Below the pieces are notes generated by a model, which had not been told where the DNA came from, did not search any database, and worked only from the letters and a program-made list of their open reading frames with translations. DNA of 64,000 bases. Origin: Chrysemys picta bellii. Its lineage: Eukaryota; Chordata; Testudines; Emydidae. The DNA is taken from assembly GCF_011386835.1 (NCBI RefSeq), contig NC_088804.1:36195549-36259548 (forward strand), in the 5' to 3' direction. Positions 33,070-42,884 of this stretch are shown here, piece by piece (position 1 is the stretch's first letter; every line of letters begins with the position of its first letter). Made by a program: the position numbers and the translations under genes.

Positions 33070-36000
33070 TGGTTTCGATTAGGAATGGGGAAACTGGCCC
33101 AGATATAAGAAGATTTCCAACTAACTTTCACCCATAAATTGAAGGGAACAATTCTTTTCCTATTATTATCTGAAAACTATGCTATTCTCCCCACCCCCTT
33201 TACCTCATTCTCTTCTGTTTTCAACTCCTCAGCACCTCTGGGTCCCAACTGGGATCAGGAGCAGATGTGTCAAATTCCTTTATGAGAATTGGTGCTTCTG
33301 TCTGATCTTGTTCTTTAAATTGTGCCTATCACCACTGTACCTAAGCACCTTCGTGCAGTACATCCGGCCCAACCCAGTGAGCACTAGAAATCTCAGAAGA
33401 AAGTCAGCTCTAGTGAACTTTCTAGCCCAACCTGGCAGACCAAAGAGGTTCAGATAATCATCTCAACACTCAGATGCTTTCTGAAGCTTATCTAAGCCAA
33501 ACAGAATCTTGGGGTCTTTTGAGGCTTGTCCACCATTAGTTTGAATAGGCTTCTTACAGAGTTACCGTATTGCATTTTCTTTGTTGTGCACATGACAGTA
33601 GTCAATAGAGTAAGAGGATTGCAGTTGGCTGCCATATCACCAATGTTCTTATGTTCATATTTTCAGCTTCTGTTTGTTCTTCTCAACGGATCCGGCACAG
33701 ATATATAAATTAGATTGGGGCAGACATTCAAATGAAGTAGAGGCCACTAGGCAAATTACTAAAAGAATACAAGGGCTGGCATTTTGCTGCACCAGGCTAC
33801 GCAATGTTAATTTCCTAGAAATAGATCCAACCTTTGTACCCAGCAGCTCAGCACTGCAGGCAGCACATCTGTTTGCTGCGTGAAAGACCTGGGTTTCAGA
33901 AGGAGTTGGCACTCCTGCTTGCATGGTCTGCAGGCTGTCTAGGAGCTGATGCCTAGTTTGATGTGTGCAGGGTTTCAAGAATAATAATGTCTGAAACAGC
34001 ATCCAAAAAAACCTCACTCTTTCTCCCCCTGCTCTTATAACAAGGACTCAATTGTTATACTCAGCATGGATCTGTCTTATTTATTTTCAAGGATGTGTTT
34101 TCTACTAAAGCCGAACCTTTGCAAATAGCAAACTGCTTGAGCAGCAAACTGGGGAACATTGGCACATCATCATTAGCAACCCCACATCATTTTCTGTTAG
34201 AGTGAGCTCTAAATCCTATTAGCAGAATACTAATAGCTGGCTATATTAGCCCCAGTTATTCAATGGTGTAGACGAAAGTGATCGTTAAAAAGCCTCATGT
34301 GTTGCAGCGCAAGCAAGGGAGAATTTGATTGCATTGTTGAGGAAATGCCTGCTGAAAGGGCCAATTTTAAATGGCACAGTGTTATAAGACCCTCTACCCC
34401 ACTCTGCAAACAGGTGCTGAACAAAGCATCAGGAGGTGCCATTGCCCAGGACACAAAGTCACACGCACCATCATAGTGGCATCACCAGAACAAAGTGGAA
34501 CATTAGAGGAGATGCGACTTTGCTGGGCAAACACACAGCAGTGAGTTTCTTGTCCTTGTCCTGAGGAACTGAGGCCCTGTGAGCACACTCCCAGACCATC
34601 CCTGGAGATGCACCCAGCCTCTAAAGCATAATGCTTCTCAAGTCCATTGCTCCTCCTGCCCCCACTTTACTGTAACTGAGTCCCAGTTTTGATTTCTGGA
34701 TATTCACTAGATACACACACAAAAACAGACATAAAAGGGAGTTAACTAAACTTTCTCAACCCCCTTGCCTCCAAGCAAAAAGAAAAAGAGAACTGAGCTG
34801 CAGATGACGGCTCAGATTGGTTCTTATTGTGTCTAAATTGGCCCACTCATCCCTTGCACTTGCACAGAGGATTTTATATCTGTGGCTGACTGATTAACAC
34901 ATTGCAAGCTTTCCATTCCTCAGGGAAGATGTCTGCTCTTTGTGTGTGTTTATAGAAGCTTGCTCAAATGAAAGAGTTCTGTTTACAGACTCCTGGAAAA
35001 AAACCCACTCTGCAGCCTTCACCTGACTGGGAACTTGTCATTGTTCTCCGCAGAAGTTGCCAAGCCATTCGTCAGACTCTTTCTACCATCCAGATGTCAA
35101 ACCTCTCCCAAAGCAATGATCTTGTGCGGCCTCGAGGCTGGCGGTGAATTTGCAAGCGCACTAATTCACAGTATAAACCTAGTGGATTTTACTATGAATC
35201 CAAGAGTCAATGAATGTGCTTGGTCTGATGGTTGCCCTCTATACCCCCATTGAAGGGTGGGTGGCCATATCATTCCCAAATTCATGTATCCAGTAAAGAG
35301 ATTATGTTGTGCAGTAACATTTACATATGAGCATGATTAGAATTTCAGTCAGGATATGAAATGGACCTGATCCTGGGTTTTTTTGGGCACTTTGTACTGC
35401 TAAACTGCCGTAGGGCAACAAAATCAAGTGCAACTGGTTTTGAGAGCAGCTCCGTATTGTAGGGATATCAGGAGAAGGCGCAAGCTAAAGCAGCCTTCAA
35501 GGCAGAACAGTCCCTGAAGCAGGGCAGTACAAAGGCACCTTTGCACCTGCCCTATCACTGCTTTTCCTGAACTTTCCTCAGCCACCGCTCAGAAGCTGTC
35601 CCCAGCTGCGTGAGCAGCAGAATGCTGTTCCACTACAGAAACTATTTGAAATCCCCTTGCAATAACACACACCAGCTGCCCTTACCAGAAAACCTCAATC
35701 CATTATGTTTCTCTTGGAAACCAATCCAAATAATAAAACTGTGATATACCGGTCTCTCCACCGGCTTTGTCAATGCCAAAATAAATGAGCAAGAGAGACT
35801 CTATATAATAGTAGACAGTAGGGAAACTTTTTCCTCGTCACTGCTAACTTGTGACACTGGAATCTGTGCTCCCTGAGGGCAAATCTGCATGTGAGCTAGG
35901 ATGCTTCGTCCCTTGTGATTGAATGCCATCAAGAAGAGGACATATATAATGTGCCATGTTCATTCCACTCATAACACCATTTATGGAGGTGCAGGCTGGC

Positions 36001-36890
36001 CTTTCTCCCGGTGACCTGAGATTGTGTGGCAATGAGATAGGGAAGCTGGTTGCTCCACCCTGCCAGAGCCCTGGTTGGCGAGAGAGCTGGCAGGAACCTT
36101 GCCCCTATGTCCAGGTCTCTTCTGATTGGAGGATAGGCTTGCCAGTGGAGTGTGTATGCTCCCAAGGGACACAGCAGGCTAAGGGTCAGAGGACAGGTTC
36201 AGCAAGCAGCCTGTCTGTGTGGTCACAGTGAGCCTGCACCACATGTGAGAGACAGCCAGTGGGAAAGAGGTGCCCTGATCAGGAACTGAGGAGCTGGTAC
36301 TGAGGGTGGGATAGGTTGTGAACTGGGACTGTTTGCTGGGTGATTTCTGGGTGAATTCCTGCCTCCCCACCAGCTGTCGGAGTGGTCTCTACCCCAAGGC
36401 AAGGGATGGGAGTTTGGAATTAACTACCAGCAAGTGGAGTCCCCCCACCTCACATTCATAGCTGGAGTTAGACTGGGGATTAATCTGGCCCAATATTCCA
36501 CTGTCTGTGAGTTTGTATTTTGTTCAGACTATTGTTGTGTCTCAGCGGGCCCCTTCAGTGGCCACAAACTGCATTGGGGGGAAAGAACCGGCAACTGTAC
36601 TGCTGAGATTTAGGCCATCGAGTGACTGATTGCTTCTTGTTTCCGCTTCGAGTGGGCCTTGTATAAAACACTGCCTGGATTTGTCAGGAGCCCCAGGGTG
36701 TTCCTTTCCAGGACACTACAAACACAGGTTTTAGTACTGTTGTAACTAGGCTTCATTTAGATGCCTGTTCCATGAGGCATTCCAGCTCCCATAACCACAC
36801 CCCACTCTCAGGGCTAGATCAGCAGCTCCCAACCTGCAGCAGTTCCCCCTATGGGAGCAGGAGCCTAATCTGGGGGGGAAGGTTCCAGCC
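33070..36890. other. No recognisable gene; possible decayed LTR-type sequence near 35.9-36.75 kb
   Basis: No exon can be supported. From about 35940 to 36740 base composition becomes more GC-rich, with words such as GTGATTTCTGGGTGAATTCC and GGGCCTTGTATAAAACACTG that have the feel of retroviral or Gypsy LTR DNA. I could not find paired ends or a target duplication. Confidence 0.3.
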
Positions 36891-36905
36891 ACATGTGACT
36901 GCTGG

Positions 36906-37169
36906 CAGGAGTTTTTGCCGCCATAGGCAGCGGCGCTCCTCCTCTAAGCATTGGGCGGCGGGGGTCCTTCCGCTACGTGTCTTCGGGGCACTTCGGCGGC
37001 GGGTCCCGGAGCGAGTGTAGGACCCGCCATCGCATTTCCGCTGAAGACCCGGAGCGGAAGGACCCCCTGCTGCCAAATTTCCATCAAGGGTGGCAAAATG
37101 CCGCCCCCCCCCCAAATCCTGCTGCCCTAGGCGACCGCCTAAGGTCGCCTAGTGGAAGCGCCAGCCCTG
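36906..37169. mobile_element. hAT-type non-autonomous element (GCCCTAGGCGACC family)
   Basis: A perfect 8-bp duplication, ACTGCTGG, flanks it at 36898-36905 and 37170-37177. The right end reads GGAAGCGCCAGCCCTG. The left end (CAGGAGTTTTTGCCG) is worn. The internal words GGCGACCGCCTAAGGTCGCC, itself a palindrome, and GGGTCCTTCCGCT identify a common turtle family. It is CpG-rich. Confidence 0.85.
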
Positions 37170-37334
37170 ACTGCTGGCATCGCTCAGCCTGAGGCAATGA
37201 CAATGAAACAATAAACACAGGGAGCATCTGAGCTTTCTTTCTACGCCTTTCCCTACTGCGGTCTCTGGATTGGCCCTTGGGAAGGTGGGTGTATCGGCCT
37301 TGGAAGACTATTGTGACTAGTGAAAAGGAAAATC

Positions 37335-37395
37335 AGCACATTCCCGAATATATCGGGACGATCCCTATAAAATCAGGATGTCTGGCTACTGTACC
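37335..37395 (-). mobile_element. Fragment of the GTCCCGATTTTATAGGGAC MITE
   Basis: Reverse-strand reading gives CCAGACATCCTGATTTTATA and GGGATCGTCCCGATAT, a worn copy of the element found complete at 60942-61057. Confidence 0.65.
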
Positions 37396-37782
37396 CTGAG
37401 CCCAAGATTCAAAGCTGGGTGTTCCTTGCAGTTCTGCTCCAAGCTAGTGTGAGTGTGTGTTTACAGTCTGCAGCTGGGTAACAGACACTGACCCTCAAAG
37501 GGAAGGCCTATATAGATGGGTGTATCAGATGCTTAGTATTCAAAGCCACAGTCCTGCAGTCCTCTCAGACAGTGTCTTCTCTAGGGAAAAAAGCTGTGTT
37601 CTTAACGTGAGGTAACTAACCTGAGGGAAAATCCTGGGGAAGACAATTTGTCATTTTCTCACATGTACGCTGGCTTTTAACTCAACCTGCTAACATGTGA
37701 AAACTTCAGCCTGCCTTATTTTACCTCGTTAGTGTGCTTGATTTAGCGAACTCAGGGTAAAAACTCACCTTTTTCTCTCGTG

Positions 37783-38127
37783 CAGCGGTTCTCAAACTTT
37801 AACAACCCGAGGACCCCCATTTTGATCTAAATTTTTTTACAGACCACAAGCCCCCCACTTGGCCCCAGGCCACGCCCTCCAGTCCAGCCTTGCCACTCCT
37901 TTTCCCCGCCTCTTTCCGCCTCCTCCCCCCGAGAACGCCCCCACCCCACTCTTCCCCCTCCCTCCCATTGCTTCTTGCACACCGCTGAACAGCTGTTCCC
38001 CGGCATGCAGGAGGCACTGACAGGGAGGGGGAGAAGTTGAGGTAGGAGTTGATCAGCAGGGCCCGTGGACCACCTGGATTCCCTTACAGACCCCCTGGGG
38101 TCTACAGACCCAGTTTGAGAAATCCTG
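37783..38127. mobile_element. hAT-type non-autonomous element (CAGCGGTTCTCAAAC family)
   Basis: The ends are CAGCGGTTCTCAAACTTT and CAGTTTGAGAAATCCTG. The flanks CTCTCGTG (37775-37782) and CTCTAGTG (38128-38135) form an 8-bp duplication with one mismatch. Near the right end GACCCCCTGGGGTCTACAGA is internally palindromic. No transposase is encoded. Confidence 0.85.
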
Positions 38128-38163
38128 CTCTAGTGAAACCAAGGTCTCAGCAGTCTCCTTGGC

Positions 38164-38439
38164 TGAGGGCACATTTACAAAATAAACCCAGCAAGTCTCA
38201 GAGCCCAGGTCAACTGACTTGGGGGACTCTTGCTATCAGTGTGAAAATAGCAGTGTAGACAGTCCCTGGAGCCCTGGACTCTGAGACCCTTCCCCCTCAC
38301 CAGGTTTCAGAGCCTAGGCGGGAACATTTATACTGCTACTTTTAGCCCTGTAGCACAAGCCACATAAGGCTGAGTCAGTTGACGCAGACTCTGAGATTCA
38401 CCGCTGTAGATTATTTTTTGCAGTGTAGACATACCTTGA
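38164..38439. mobile_element. PIF/Harbinger-type MITE
   Basis: The right end CAGTGTAGACATACCTTGAG is intact and the left end TGAGGGCACATTTACAAA is worn. Internal GTCTCAGAGCCCAGGTCAAC, AAAATAGCAGTGTAGACAGT and TTTAGCCCTGTAGCACAAGC show it belongs with 24595-24906. Confidence 0.7.
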
Positions 38440-38579
38440 GTCAGCCAGAGTGCATCCACTGACTGGAACATAGTTCCTAGACCCCACCACTTTTATGTGG
38501 ACTCCTGCTGTAAATGCTAGGATAGAGACTCATGTTTTCCTTTGCTTTTCTTGTCTAGATTGCTTTGCACTGCGCTGAA

Positions 38580-38770
38580 TACATCTGTGCTTGTAGGACC
38601 TGATCCAGCAAAGCTGGGACCACTCAAGTACTTAGTGTTAAGTGCTTTGCTGGACTGAAGCCATAGTTCTTCAAGGCAGAGATCCTGCTCTTTGTTAGGT
38701 ACTTTCTGCTTGTACAAAAGTGCCATGCATGCATACAGCACTGTACAAATGTAGGTAACAATGACTTGCT
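38580..38770 (+). repeat. Old LINE tail fragment
   Basis: GGACCTGATCCAGCAAAGC, TTGCTGGACTGAAGCCATAG and TTCAAGGCAGAGATCCTGC, then TACAGCACTGTACAAATG, fit an L2/L3-type 3' tail. It is diverged. Confidence 0.4.
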
Positions 38771-39343
38771 CTGAGCGGCTTTGGTTACAAACACTCTCCC
38801 CAATTTTATTTCATTTATTTTTTCTCCTATATCAACACAGCTTCCCTTCTGCCATGGCAAAACTAGCCCTTGTAGCCTGGGGAAACTAGCAGATGAGCAC
38901 ACACAACTCAGAAAGACACAAGACTCGTTTAGTGTTAGTCTGTATCCACAAAAACAACAAGGAGTCTGGTGGCACCTTAAAGACTAAGCCCTGGTCTACA
39001 CTACGAGTTTAGGTCGAATTTAGCAACATTAGATCTATTTAACCCTGCACCCGTCCTCACGACTAAGCCATTTTTGTCGACTTAAAGGGCTCTTAAAATC
39101 GATTTCTGTACTCCTCCCTGACGAGGGGATTAGAGCTGAAATCGACCTTGCTGGGTCGAATTTGGGTTAGTGTGGATGCAATTCGACTTTATTGGCCTCC
39201 GGGAGCTATCCCAGAGTGCTCCATTGTGACCACTCTGGACAGCACTCTCATCTCAGATGCACTGGCCAGGTAGATAGGAAAAGCCCCGCGAACTTTTGAA
39301 TTTCATTTCCTGTTTGGCCAGCGTAGCGAGCTGATCAGCACAG

Positions 39344-39690
39344 GTGACCATGCAGAGCTCATCAGTACAGGTGACCATGGAGTCCCAGAATCGCAAAAAA
39401 GCTCCAGCATGGACCGAACAGGAGGTACTGCATCTGATCGCTGTATGGGGAGACGAATCCATGCTATCCGAATTCCGTTCCAAAAGACGAAATGCTGGCA
39501 TATTTGAAAAAATCTCCAAGGGCATGAAGGACAGAGGTTATAACAGGGACCCGCAGCAGTGCCGTGTGAAGCCTACCAAAAAAACAGCGAGGGAAACGGC
39601 CGCTCCGGGTCAGAGCCGCAGACATGTCGCTTCTATGATGAGCTGCATGCCATTCTAGGGGGTGCCCCTACAACTACCCCACCCCTGTGC
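39344..39690 (+). pseudogene. Harbinger-type SANT/Myb-like DNA-binding protein, frameshifted
   Basis: The first frame has APAWTEQEVLHLIAVWGDES at about 39395-39455 and then FEKISKGMKDRGY near 39505-39540. This is the trihelix/SANT type of domain carried by vertebrate PIF/Harbinger elements, where the small protein helps the transposase enter the nucleus and bind DNA. The domain runs to QCRVK near 39570. The reading then moves to another frame, where AYQKNSEGNGRSGSEPQTCR and FYDELHAILGGAPTTT continue the family pattern (39565-39690). A small deletion with frameshift at about 39570 therefore disables it. ATG at 39344 and ATG at 39377 are both possible starts. Confidence 0.75.
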
Positions 39691-39901
39691 TTTCCTCCTT
39701 CCCCACCCCTCCTGGGCTACCTTGGCAGTTATCCCCCCATTTGTGTGATGAATTAATAAAGAATGCATGAATTTGAAACAACAATGGCTTTATTGCCTCT
39801 GCAAGCGGAAATCAAAGGGGGGAGGGGAGGGCGGTTGGCTTACAGGGAAGTAGAGTGAACCAAGGGGGCAGGTTTTCATCAGCGAGAAACAAACAGAACT
39901 T

Positions 39902-40240
39902 TCACACCATAGCCTGGCCAGTCATGGAACTGGTTTTCAAAGTTTCTCTGATGCGCAGCACGCTCTGCTGTGCTCTTCTAACCACCCTGGTGTCTGGCTG
40001 CACATAATCAGCAGCCAGGCGATTTGCCTCAACCTCCCACCCCGCCATAAACGTCTCCCCCTTACTCTCACAGATATTGTGGAGCACACAGCGAGCAGTA
40101 ATAACTATGGGAATATTGGTTTCGCTGAGGTCTAACCGAGTCAGTAAACTGTGCCAGCGAGCTTTTAAATGTCCAAAGGCACATTCTACCACCATTCTGC
40201 ACTTGCTCAGCCTATAGTTGAACTGCTCCTTACTACTGTC
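39902..40240 (-). pseudogene. PIF/Harbinger transposase, C-terminal remnant
   Basis: The frame reads NYRLSKCRMVVECAFGHLKA from about 40235 downwards, then RWHSLLTRLDLSETNIPIV and CVLHNICESKGE. VVECAFGHLKARW is the block with the third catalytic acidic residue (E) of the DDE-type Harbinger transposase, and CVLHNICE is its usual C-terminal follower. A worn PWLMKP-like segment lies farther upstream at about 40240-40270, but the frame is broken there by stops. The full-length family protein is about 350-400 residues; here only about the last quarter remains. Confidence 0.8.
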
Positions 40241-40419
40241 CAGGCTTCATGAGCCATGGGAGCAAGGGGAGGAATGGGGTAGGTGGAACCGTGCGGTGCT
40301 GCCGACTGGGAGAGCAGCCTGAGGCAGAAGCCTCCAGCTGGCATGATATTCCAGGCAGGACTGAATCTCCATTAGACGTAACTTAAAGAAGAGAATGACC
40401 TGGAGTCATTCCCATTTTT

Positions 40420-40587
40420 GTCCAGGCGCCCCGGTCCGACCTCACCGAGGCCAGCCAGGAGCACCGATGTCTGCCCAGGCGCTTCTCCCCCCCCCGACCA
40501 ACCTAACCGAGGCCGGCCGGGAGCACCCATGTCTGCCCAGGCGCCCCCCCGACCAACCTAACTGAGGTCTGCCACGAGCACCCACAG
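40420..40587. repeat. Tandem ~60-bp subrepeats inside the Harbinger element
   Basis: Three units contain GGCGC, CCGACC, ACC(G/T)AGG(C/T)C and GAGCACC in the same order; units 2 and 3 begin GTCTGCCCAGGCGC at about 40469 and 40531. They may be transposase or SANT-protein binding arrays, but this is inference. Confidence 0.65.
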
Positions 40588-41344
40588 GACGACAACGATG
40601 GCTAGCAGTCGTATTGTATTGTCTGCCATCCGCAAGGCAAGGCAAGGGGATGCTGCTGTGTAGCACTGCAGTACTGCGTCTGCCAGCAGCACCAAGGAGA
40701 CATATGGTGACAGTGAGCTGAGTGGGCTCCATGCTTGCTGTGGTATGTCGTCTGCACGGGTAACCCAGGAAAAAAGGCGAGAAACGATTTTTTGCCGTTG
40801 CTTTCACGGAGGGAGGGGGGCCTGACGACATGTACCCAGAACCACCCGCAACAATGTTTTTGCCCCATCAGGCATTGGGAGCTCAACCCAGAATTCCAAT
40901 GGGTGGCAGAGACTGCGGGAACTGTGGGATAGCTAACACAGTGCAACGCTCCGAAAGTCGACGCTAGCCTCGGTACTGTGGACACACACCGCCGACTTAA
41001 TGCCCTTAGTGGGGACACACACAATCGACTGTATCAAATTGATTTCTAAAAAATTGACTTCTATTAAATCAACCTAATTTCATAGTGTAGACATACCCTA
41101 ACAGATTTATTTGGGCATAAGCTTTCATGGGTAAAAAAACTCACTTCTTCAGATGCATGGAGTGAAAGTTACAGATGCAGGCATTATATACTGACACATG
41201 AAGAGAAGGGAGTACCTCACAAGTGGAGAACCAGTGTTGACAGGGCCAATTCAATCAGGGTGGATGTAGTCCACTCCCAATAATAGATGAAGCAGTATCA
41301 ATTCCAGGAGAGGCAAAGCTGCTTCTGTAATGAACCAGCCACTC

Positions 41345-41545
41345 CTAGTCCCTATTCAAGCCCAAATTAATGGTGTTAAATTTGCAAATGAATTTTAGTT
41401 CTGCTGTTTCTCTTTGAAATCTGTTTCTGAAATTTTTTTGTTCAAGAATAGTTACTTTTAAATCTGTTATAGAATGTCCAGGGAGGTTGAAGTGTTCACC
41501 TACTGGCTTTTGTATGTTACCCACTAATGTCCAATTTGTGTCCAT
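41345..41545 (-). pseudogene. Penelope-like retroelement C-terminal (GIY-YIG endonuclease region) relic
   Basis: The frame reads IQKPVGEHFNLPGHSITDLK near 41510-41450 and then ETAELKFICKFNTINLGLN before a stop at 41345. The KPVxEHFNLPGHS...LKVxILE...RxxRETxxIxxFNT..GLN plan is the end of the GIY-YIG endonuclease of Penelope-like retroelements. The upstream GIY-YIG motif itself and the reverse transcriptase are absent through 5' truncation. The ATG that opens the frame is probably accidental. Similar C-termini also occur in some DIRS-like and free-standing GIY-YIG proteins, but the adjoining tail repeats fit Penelope best. Confidence 0.65.
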
Positions 41546-41874
41546 TTATTATTTTTTTCTTTTTTCCTCGTTTATTTGTTTGTTCGTATGCCCATGGTAC
41601 CTTTGCACAGGTAGCAGTGTCAACTAGACTGGGAGACCAGTACTTTCAGGTCAGTGAAGAGAGAGGTACAGAAGTTGTGAATAATTTTAAATCTTGTTTA
41701 TTTTAGGGGAGTTTAACACTCTTGAAGATGGGTATGGTACCTTGACTTCTGGAGAAAATGTAGATCAAAGCTAATTAAAACTTCCAGGACTCAGTATAGA
41801 GCACCGGATTCCCAAGCAAAACCATCAATAGAATTTTCACATATTTAAAGAGTACAAAACATGCAGCAGACAGC

Positions 41875-42000
41875 CCCATACTTAGATTGTGAACTCTTTG
41901 GGTCAGTGGCTAGTTTCCTGTTAAGTGCATTTGCAGTGCCTAATACAATGGGACCTTGAATTTTGGCTACCACCATACAAATAATTAAGAGTTATGCCAT
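41875..42000 (+). repeat. L2/L3-type LINE 3' tail
   Basis: CTTAGATTGTGAACTCTTTG, GGTCAGTGGCTAG, TTGCAGTGCCTAATACAATG, GGACCTTGAATTTTGGCT and ACCATACAAATAATTAAGAG follow the family order closely. Confidence 0.7.
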
Positions 42001-42184
42001 ATTATGCTATTGAGATGTGAAATACATTTTTCTCTGTCTTTTAAAAAAGTAGTAATATAGGGATATTTATTAATGCTTGTCAAATCTTTAGTATGTGACA
42101 TTGCAACAAGGTGGAATAAGTCTCCTGTTGCCAAACCCTGTTAGAAAGTGTTGGAATCCAGCAGGGAGCTGCCAGTGAATTACT

Positions 42185-42405
42185 GCTGACATTCTAATAA
42201 ATAATAATAATACCACCTAGCTCTTATACCGTGCTTCCTCTCAACAGCTCTCAAAGCACTTTACAAAGGAGGTTACTATCTTTATCCCCATTTTATATGA
42301 GGTGGGGGAACTGAGGCACACAGCAGGGACATGATTTGCCCAAGATGACCTAACGGGGAGGTGGGACCTGAACACAGCTCTCCTGAGTTGCAGACTGTTT
42401 CTCGG
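42185..42405 (-). repeat. MIR/CORE-type SINE (minus)
   Basis: TCTCAAAGCACTTTACAAAG, TTATCCCCATTTTATATGAG, GGAACTGAGGCACACAGCAG, TTTGCCCAAGATGACC and GAACACAGCTCTCCTGAGTT match the reverse strand of a MIR-type SINE with its L2/L3-like tail. A short (AAT)n precedes it. Confidence 0.7.
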
Positions 42406-42484
42406 GGCTACATTCTCTAAGGCAAGTGGGGGTCATTAGCTTTCTCACTGAATAGAAAAGAAAGTGGCAATAGCTCTTCACCAG

Positions 42485-42640
42485 TGGGAGTTAGGGCCTG
42501 GGAACAGAGGCATCTTGCAGGAAGGAACCTAGGAGCAGCCAAGCCTGAGAAGAAGGCTTAGGCTGAGGTTCATTTAGTGTTACCTTTTTGTTAATAAAAC
42601 CAGACCCAAGGAAAGGCGACACGTTGAGTCTATGAGTGCG
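42485..42640 (+). repeat. Possible LTR-like fragment with AATAAA
   Basis: TTTTTGTTAATAAAACCAGA at about 42585-42605 looks like a polyadenylation region of an LTR known to me from turtle sequence. Flanks and a target duplication were not found. Confidence 0.25.
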
Positions 42641-42881
42641 TAGCTTTTCTTTGGAGCTGGGTGGATTCTCCATCGGTGCACTGAGATATTTTCATTTGAC
42701 CTTTCTGTACTGATTGCAATACATATGAAGTATTTCCACCACTCTCATTTGTATCCAAGGTTGTTTCTACTTGACTTTCCTCTGAAAGACAAACACTTTC
42801 CACGTTAGAGTGAGATTGCTGTTGTATGGACGGCATTGTCAGTAGAGTTTACGGCAGTTGGAAGACATAGTATAACAGCAT
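42630..42881 (-). other. Weak candidate exon (unidentified)
   Basis: On the minus strand a TTTTCTCTTTTAG acceptor-like tract ends at 42882. Downstream an open frame starts with ATG at 42836 and runs 68 codons: MPSIQQQSHSNVESVCLSEE and then SQVETTLDTNESGGNTSYVL. Its Ser/Gln/Glu-rich composition, without the Phe/Leu/Ile bias of chance frames here, resembles a transcription-factor-type N-terminus. I cannot identify the protein, and no strong donor (GTRAG) follows in frame. It may be chance. Confidence 0.2.
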
Positions 42882-42884
42882 CTA

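Larger units (their letters stand above)
38988..41098. mobile_element. PIF/Harbinger DNA transposon, 2.1 kb, inserted in the Penelope-like element
   Basis: The target duplication TAA lies at 38985-38987 and 41099-41101, as expected for PIF/Harbinger. The ends GCCCTGGTCTACACTA and TAGTGTAGACATACCC are imperfect inverted repeats. Inside, a plus-strand SANT/Myb-like gene relic (about 39344-39690) faces a minus-strand transposase C-terminal relic (39902-40240); the two-gene layout is characteristic of Harbinger. Three tandem subrepeats sit at about 40420-40587. The transposase N-terminus and most of its DDE core are missing, so this is an internally deleted derivative. Confidence 0.85.
38932..41566 (-). 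mobile_element. 5'-truncated Penelope-like retroelement, split by a Harbinger transposon
   Basis: The element reads minus-strand. Its 3' tail (38932-38987 and 41102-41160) carries GTTAGTCTGTATCCACAAAA, GGTGGCACCTTAAAGACTAA and GGGCATAAGCTTTCATGGG. Upstream of that lie a spacer and the GIY-YIG-type coding end at 41345-41545. CTCGTTTA at 38924-38931 and 41567-41574 is a perfect 8-bp duplication. The Harbinger element at 38988-41098 interrupts it. About 520 bp of Penelope-like sequence remain, so it is a 5'-truncated, dead copy. Confidence 0.7.

Noticed and set aside
33655..34017. 120-codon minus-strand frame
   Set aside because: The peptide is not recognisable as any family, and an equally open frame overlaps on the plus strand.
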